Assembly: GCA_022425845.1 (NCBI GenBank)
Contig: JAKMEU010000068.1
Span: 1 to 9,891, forward strand
Direction: 5' to 3'
Length of the DNA: 9,891 bases
From: Luminiphilus sp.
GTDB taxonomy: Bacteria > Pseudomonadota > Gammaproteobacteria > Pseudomonadales > Halieaceae
Below are positions 6,548 through 9,891 of the stretch, piece after piece (positions within the stretch are counted from its first letter, which is position 1; each line of letters opens with the position of its first letter). The notes beneath the pieces were generated by a model. That model had not been told where the DNA came from. It was given only the letters and a program-made list of their open reading frames with translations, and did no database searches. The translations under genes and the position numbers were made by a program.

Positions 6548-7512
6548 TACTCCGGATTAACCTCAAAACGCGATCTGGGCACCTTAAGATCTCTGTAGTG
6601 ATCGCGGCCCATGTCGGGTCGACAGCGAAATCGTTTGTAAGACCATTGGTACTGGGTGTCGTGCCCCCCGACCAACTCGGCTACAGCCTCATTCATAGCG
6701 GACAGGGCAGCCTCCTCATCTTCATCATAGACGGAATCGGGTGCCGGGACGTAACGGACATTGAATCCTCGCTCAGTCCGAAATGCCACCCCCATAAAAG
6801 CCCGCGCCTTTGAACGCCTTATCAAGTTGCAGGCGAGGCTGGCGGTCCCGCAGGTAACGCCCATGAACGGCACATTCCGGCCGCCCGATGCATCATCGGG
6901 AACCTGATCCGGAAGGATGCCCGAAATGCCACCTTGTTTGACACAGCGCACCAGCGCGGCAAGGCCCCGGGCATCTGTGGGTACCAGTTGACCGCCACTG
7001 CGTTCGCGCGCGCGCTGGATGATCGGCCCCAATCCTGTAATTTTTGGCGGCTCAAACAGTGCAACCGTGTTCCCCAGCGTGGCCAGATGTAACCCCAGAA
7101 CCTCCCAGTTTCCCAAGTGGGGCGCGAGAATAATGACCCCACGCCCCTCCCCCAGGGCGCTATGAACCAGGTCAGCGCCCTCAATAGTCTCAATCAATGC
7201 TGCCGTGTGCTGCCACGGCGCGTGCCACACATGCCCCATTTCAGCGGCCAGCGCTCCGGTCTCTTCCAGGCTGCCCCTGACAAGTTGTGTTTGTGCCTGA
7301 AGGGTGAGGTTGGGATAAGCGAGGGCGATGTTGCGCTCCGTGACGCGCCGGCTGCGCCCATCGACCCAGTACAACAACCGGCCCAGCCCGCGTCCAGCGG
7401 CCCTTGCCCATGTAATGGGAAGGCGATAACTGCACCAAAGCATCATCTTCAGCAAAGGCGGAACCAGTCTATTGCGCAGGGTCTGTGGGCTTGGGGAGGA
7501 CAACGCGGACAT
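6547..7512 (-). CDS. Lipid A biosynthesis acyltransferase, LpxL/HtrB family
   Basis: Probable inner-membrane secondary (late) acyltransferase that adds a fatty acid from acyl-ACP to lipid A. The protein has 321 residues, typical of the family (about 300-320). The catalytic H-x4-E motif is His132 to Glu137 in APHLGNWE. Other family signatures are NIALAYP (61-67), the LPDQ segment (200-203), and QYQWSYKRFRCRP near the C-terminus (287-299). A hydrophobic N-terminal stretch (about 17-35) is the likely membrane anchor. I chose ATG 7512-7510. The frame is open further upstream to 7713, but that part overlaps glyQ and lacks family similarity. No clear Shine-Dalgarno sequence is visible. Which position and chain length it acylates cannot be read from the sequence, so no symbol is given; LpxL/HtrB1-like is the best guess, LpxM or a general lysophospholipid acyltransferase the alternatives. 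djlA follows in the same transcript. Confidence 0.88.
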   Translation of the reverse strand: MSALSSPSPQTLRNRLVPPLLKMMLWCSYRLPITWARAAGRGLGRLLYWVDGRSRRVTERNIALAYPNLTLQAQTQLVRGSLEETGALAAEMGHVWHAPWQHTAALIETIEGADLVHSALGEGRGVIILAPHLGNWEVLGLHLATLGNTVALFEPPKITGLGPIIQRARERSGGQLVPTDARGLAALVRCVKQGGISGILPDQVPDDASGGRNVPFMGVTCGTASLACNLIRRSKARAFMGVAFRTERGFNVRYVPAPDSVYDEDEEAALSAMNEAVAELVGGHDTQYQWSYKRFRCRPDMGRDHYRDLKVPRSRFEVNPE

Positions 7513-7530
7513 CTCTGGAGGCAAGACGCG

Positions 7531-7559
7531 TATTATGCCTGCCCTATCGCGGGTATAAT
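7531..7559 (+). promoter_or_regulatory. Putative sigma70 promoter of glyQS
   Basis: A perfect TATAAT (7554-7559) lies 30 nt before the glyQ GTG. With a 17-nt spacer the -35 would be TATTAT (7531-7536), a poor match to TTGACA. Transcription would begin near 7566, giving a leader of about 24 nt, too short for a T-box or other riboswitch. The -10 is strong; the rest is inference. It overlaps the opposing promoter of the acyltransferase. Confidence 0.5.
7532..7559 (-). promoter_or_regulatory. Putative promoter of the acyltransferase-djlA pair
   Basis: On the minus strand CATAAT (7537-7532) matches the -10 consensus at 5 of 6 bases and sits 19 nt before the ATG, so the leader would be only about a dozen bases. 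A 17-nt spacer puts the -35 at 7560-7555 (GATTAT), which is a poor match. This implies a weak or activator-dependent promoter. It is supported mainly by the -10 and the divergent arrangement. Confidence 0.3.
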
Positions 7560-7589
7560 CAAGCGGCAACTCATTTATCGGACGCAACA

Positions 7590-8513
7590 GTGATCCCCGA
7601 AACCTTTCAAGAACTGATTCTGCGGCTGCAGAGCTTCTGGGGCAGCCATGGCTGTGTTGTCCTGCAACCCCTGGATATGGAAGTGGGAGCGGGTACGTTT
7701 CACCCCGCCACATTCCTCCGGGCGATTGGTCCGGAAAATTGGAATGCCGCTTATGTGCAGCCCAGTCGAAGACCGGCGGATGGCCGCTACGGCGAAAATC
7801 CCAACCGCTTACAGCACTACTACCAGTTTCAGGTGGTCATGAAGCCCAGCCCACCCAACTTTCAGGAACTCTATCTTGCGAGCCTTGAAGATCTCGGCAT
7901 CGACCCACTTGAACACGACATCCGTTTTGTCGAGGACAACTGGGAGTCACCCACCCTGGGTGCCTGGGGGCTGGGATGGGAAGTGTGGCTCAACGGTATG
8001 GAAGTTTCCCAGTTCACCTATTTTCAGCAGGCCGGCGGTCTGGAGTGTTTCCCTGTCACTGGTGAAATCACCTATGGCCTGGAGCGCATTGCCATGTACC
8101 TGCAGGAAGTAGCGTCGGTATACGATTTGGTGTGGGCGCAGACGCCTGCAGGTCCGGTCACCTATGGCGATGTTTTCCACCAGAATGAAGTGGAAATGTC
8201 GACCTATAACTTCAAGGAAGCCGATACAGCAGCGTTGTTCTCGGCTTTCGATTTTTATGAGCACGAAGCCATTCGTCTGGTCGAGTGCAAACTGCCCCTG
8301 CCCGCCTATGAACAGGTCATGAAAGCGTCCCACGCATTCAATCTGCTCGATGCCCGTCACGCGATCGGCGTGACCGAGCGACAGCGCTACATTCTCCGGG
8401 TGCGCACCCTCGCTAAAGCAGCGGCACAGGGGTACTACGCGGCGCGCGCGACGCTTGGGTTTCCGCAGGCAGATCCTGATCTTCGGGAACAGGCACTGGA
8501 AGCACTGTCATGA
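7590..8513 (+). CDS. glyQ: Glycine--tRNA ligase alpha subunit
   Basis: Class II catalytic subunit of the heterotetrameric (alpha2 beta2) bacterial glycyl-tRNA synthetase, which charges tRNAGly in the cytoplasm. The protein has 307 residues against 303 in E. coli. It opens with TFQELILRLQSFW and QPLDMEVGAGT (26-36), followed by the motif 2 region AAYVQPSRRPADGRYGENPN (53-72). The central block EDNWESPTLGAWGLGWEVW (115-133) and the motif 3 region GEITYGLERIAMYLQ (158-172) complete the active site. The start is GTG at 7590-7592, giving MIPETFQ. The frame stays open upstream to 7485, but those codons lie in the divergent promoter and the opposing gene and do not resemble GlyQ. There is no good ribosome-binding site. 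The stop overlaps the glyS start as ATGA, consistent with equal production of the subunits. Confidence 0.96.
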   Translation: MIPETFQELILRLQSFWGSHGCVVLQPLDMEVGAGTFHPATFLRAIGPENWNAAYVQPSRRPADGRYGENPNRLQHYYQFQVVMKPSPPNFQELYLASLEDLGIDPLEHDIRFVEDNWESPTLGAWGLGWEVWLNGMEVSQFTYFQQAGGLECFPVTGEITYGLERIAMYLQEVASVYDLVWAQTPAGPVTYGDVFHQNEVEMSTYNFKEADTAALFSAFDFYEHEAIRLVECKLPLPAYEQVMKASHAFNLLDARHAIGVTERQRYILRVRTLAKAAAQGYYAARATLGFPQADPDLREQALEALS

Positions 8514-9891
8514 CCACGCCGACAGCAGATTTATTGTTTGAACTGGGTACCGAGGAATTGCCGGCCGGACCACTGATGACCATGGCGGAAGCCCTACAGC
8601 AGGGTATTGGTGACGGGCTGACACAAAACGGGCTGACCTTCGGCACATCCCGCCTGTTCGCGACACCACGCAGGCTGGCTGTGTTGGTCGAGGGGCTGGC
8701 GCTGGAAGCCCCCGACAAAACCGTTGAGCATCTGGGGCCACCGGTGGCTGCATCTCGAGATGCTTCTGGAAACTGGACCCCGGCAGCGCAGGGGTTTGCC
8801 CGAAAACAGGGCGTCGACATTGACGCGTTGACCGTCATCAGCACGCCAAAAGGGGAGCGCCTGGGTATACGCCGAACCGAACCCGGCGCGCAGGCGGCAC
8901 AGGTGCTGCCAGACATTCTGGAAACCGCAGTGGCGAAGGTGCCGGTGAGCAAGCGGATGCGCTGGGGGCGCGCCCAGCATGAGTTCCTGAGACCGGTGCA
9001 GTGGATCGTGGCCCTCTTTGGCGACGAGGTGGTACCGATGAGCGTCATGGGTGTTGACTCGGATCGAGCAACCCGGGGCCATCGATTTCACCACCCCGAC
9101 AGGCTTGAGCTCGCAACCGCGACAGAATACGAAAGCAAACTGCGTGAAGCACATGTCGTTGCCGATTTCCTGGTTCGTCGCGAAAGCATTGAAACGCAGG
9201 TCATTGCGCTTGCTGAACAAGTTGGAGCGCGAGCGGTTATTGATCCCGCTCTACTTGACGAGGTAACCGGGCTGGTTGAGTGGCCGGTCGCCTTGATGGG
9301 AACCTTCGATTCGGCCTTCCTCGAGGTGCCTGCCGGGGCCGTCATCTCCTCGATGAAGGAGCACCAAAAGTACTTTCACCTGGTCGATGCCGACGATCAG
9401 TTACTCCCTCGATTCATCACCATCGCCAACATCGAAAGCCGCTGCCCCGACACCATCATTGAAGGTAATGAGAAGGTGATTCGACCTCGGCTGAGTGACG
9501 CCGCTTTCTTCTTTGAGAGTGACAAGACCACGCCGCTGGCCGATCGTGCGGAGCGACTTGAAGGTATCGTGTTCCAGCAGAAGCTGGGCACTGTCGCCGA
9601 CAAAGCGCGCCGGATCGTGGCGCTTTCCGGCTGGCTGGCCCAACAACTGGGCGCCGACCCGGCCATCAGCCAACGCGCTGCCTTGCTGGCTAAATGTGAT
9701 CTGGTTTCCGATCTGGTTCTCGAGTTTCCAGACCTTCAGGGGATAGCGGGCGCTCACTACGCTCGCAATGACGGTGAACTTGAGTCCGTCGCTACGGCCG
9801 TTGAGGAGCATTATTGGCCACGCTTTTCGGGAGATCAATTGCCACATAGCCCTGAAGCTTCAGCGGTGGCGCTAGCGGATCGCCTAGACAC
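8510..9891 (+). CDS. glyS: Glycine--tRNA ligase beta subunit, 3' end outside window
   Basis: Beta subunit of glycyl-tRNA synthetase, needed for tRNA binding and charging with GlyQ. The window holds 460 codons without a stop; the E. coli protein has about 689 residues, so roughly the last third (including most of the HD-like region and the anticodon-binding domain) is missing because the window ends. Family signatures seen in order: LLFELGTEELP (8-18), RLFATPRRLA (48-57), SKRMRWG (147-153), TRGHRFHHP (188-196), GLVEWPVAL (254-262), VPAGAVISSMKEHQKYF (273-289), VIRPRLSDAAFFFESDK (323-339), FQQKLGTVADKA (355-366), and KCDLVSDLV through HYARNDGE (395-423), the start of the HD-type domain. ATG overlaps the glyQ stop (ATGA) and has GGAAG (8498-8502) 7 nt upstream, the best ribosome-binding site in the window. 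The reading frame is intact throughout. Confidence 0.96.
   Translation, partial: MTTPTADLLFELGTEELPAGPLMTMAEALQQGIGDGLTQNGLTFGTSRLFATPRRLAVLVEGLALEAPDKTVEHLGPPVAASRDASGNWTPAAQGFARKQGVDIDALTVISTPKGERLGIRRTEPGAQAAQVLPDILETAVAKVPVSKRMRWGRAQHEFLRPVQWIVALFGDEVVPMSVMGVDSDRATRGHRFHHPDRLELATATEYESKLREAHVVADFLVRRESIETQVIALAEQVGARAVIDPALLDEVTGLVEWPVALMGTFDSAFLEVPAGAVISSMKEHQKYFHLVDADDQLLPRFITIANIESRCPDTIIEGNEKVIRPRLSDAAFFFESDKTTPLADRAERLEGIVFQQKLGTVADKARRIVALSGWLAQQLGADPAISQRAALLAKCDLVSDLVLEFPDLQGIAGAHYARNDGELESVATAVEEHYWPRFSGDQLPHSPEASAVALADRLD

Noticed and set aside
7485..7589. In-frame extension of glyQ starting at an ATG 35 codons upstream
   Set aside because: It would read through the TATAAT promoter and into the opposing acyltransferase gene, and its residues do not resemble the GlyQ N-terminus. 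GTG 7590 gives the normal family length.
7513..7713. 67-codon N-terminal extension of the acyltransferase on the minus strand
   Set aside because: It lies inside glyQ coding sequence and the promoter region and has no similarity to the LpxL family. ATG 7512 gives the usual length of 321 residues.
8413..9220. Two long minus-strand open frames (211 and 208 codons) opposite glyS
   Set aside because: They are antisense shadows of a clearly conserved glyS frame in GC-rich sequence, and their Arg/Ser/Pro-rich content shows no recognisable domain.
1..9891. Mobile element, CRISPR array, toxin-antitoxin, phage or defence system
   Set aside because: All long frames belong to conserved housekeeping families, the gaps between genes are under 90 nt, and no repeat arrays or insertion-sequence ends were seen.

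Overview
The window is an ordinary stretch of housekeeping chromosome from a gammaproteobacterium. It has moderately high GC and tightly packed genes. There are no transposases, integrases, phage genes, CRISPR repeats, tRNAs or rRNAs. Proteins resemble those of the Pseudomonas / Marinobacter / Cellvibrio broad group: an E. coli-like two-domain TrkA, an HtrB-type acyltransferase, DjlA, and separate alpha and beta glycyl-tRNA synthetase subunits. A gene order linking def-fmt-rsmB-trkA to an HtrB-type acyltransferase and glyQ-glyS recalls the part of the Pseudomonas chromosome near oriC. That comparison is from memory; no search was run.

Layout. Positions 1-5727, plus strand: def, fmt, rsmB, trkA and trkH lie head to tail with gaps of 3 nt, -4 nt, 86 nt and -1 nt. 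The first three act at initiation of translation: peptide deformylase, Met-tRNA formyltransferase and a 16S rRNA m5C967 methyltransferase. The last two are the NAD-binding regulator and the membrane channel of a Trk potassium uptake system. Positions 5732-7512, minus strand: a lipid A-type acyltransferase followed by the membrane co-chaperone djlA, overlapping by one base. This pair converges on trkH with only 4 nt between stop codons. Positions 7513-7589: a 77-nt divergent promoter region. Positions 7590-9891, plus strand: glyQ and glyS overlap by 4 nt, and glyS runs off the right edge.

Details to know before using the annotation. The N-terminus of def has no usable ATG, GTG or TTG where the family start should be, so the gene is given as open at the left edge. 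trkA, djlA and glyQ use GTG starts. Four junctions are overlapping stop/start pairs (ATGA, TGATG, TAGTG, ATGA), which suggests translational coupling. The only intergenic stretches are 2817-2902 and 7513-7589; both hold plausible but weak regulatory structure. No stretch over 300 bases lacks a gene.

I found no previously undescribed system. The findings are small-scale: the def start, the trkA leader, a hairpin that contains both convergent stop codons, back-to-back divergent -10 elements, and gene-order points.
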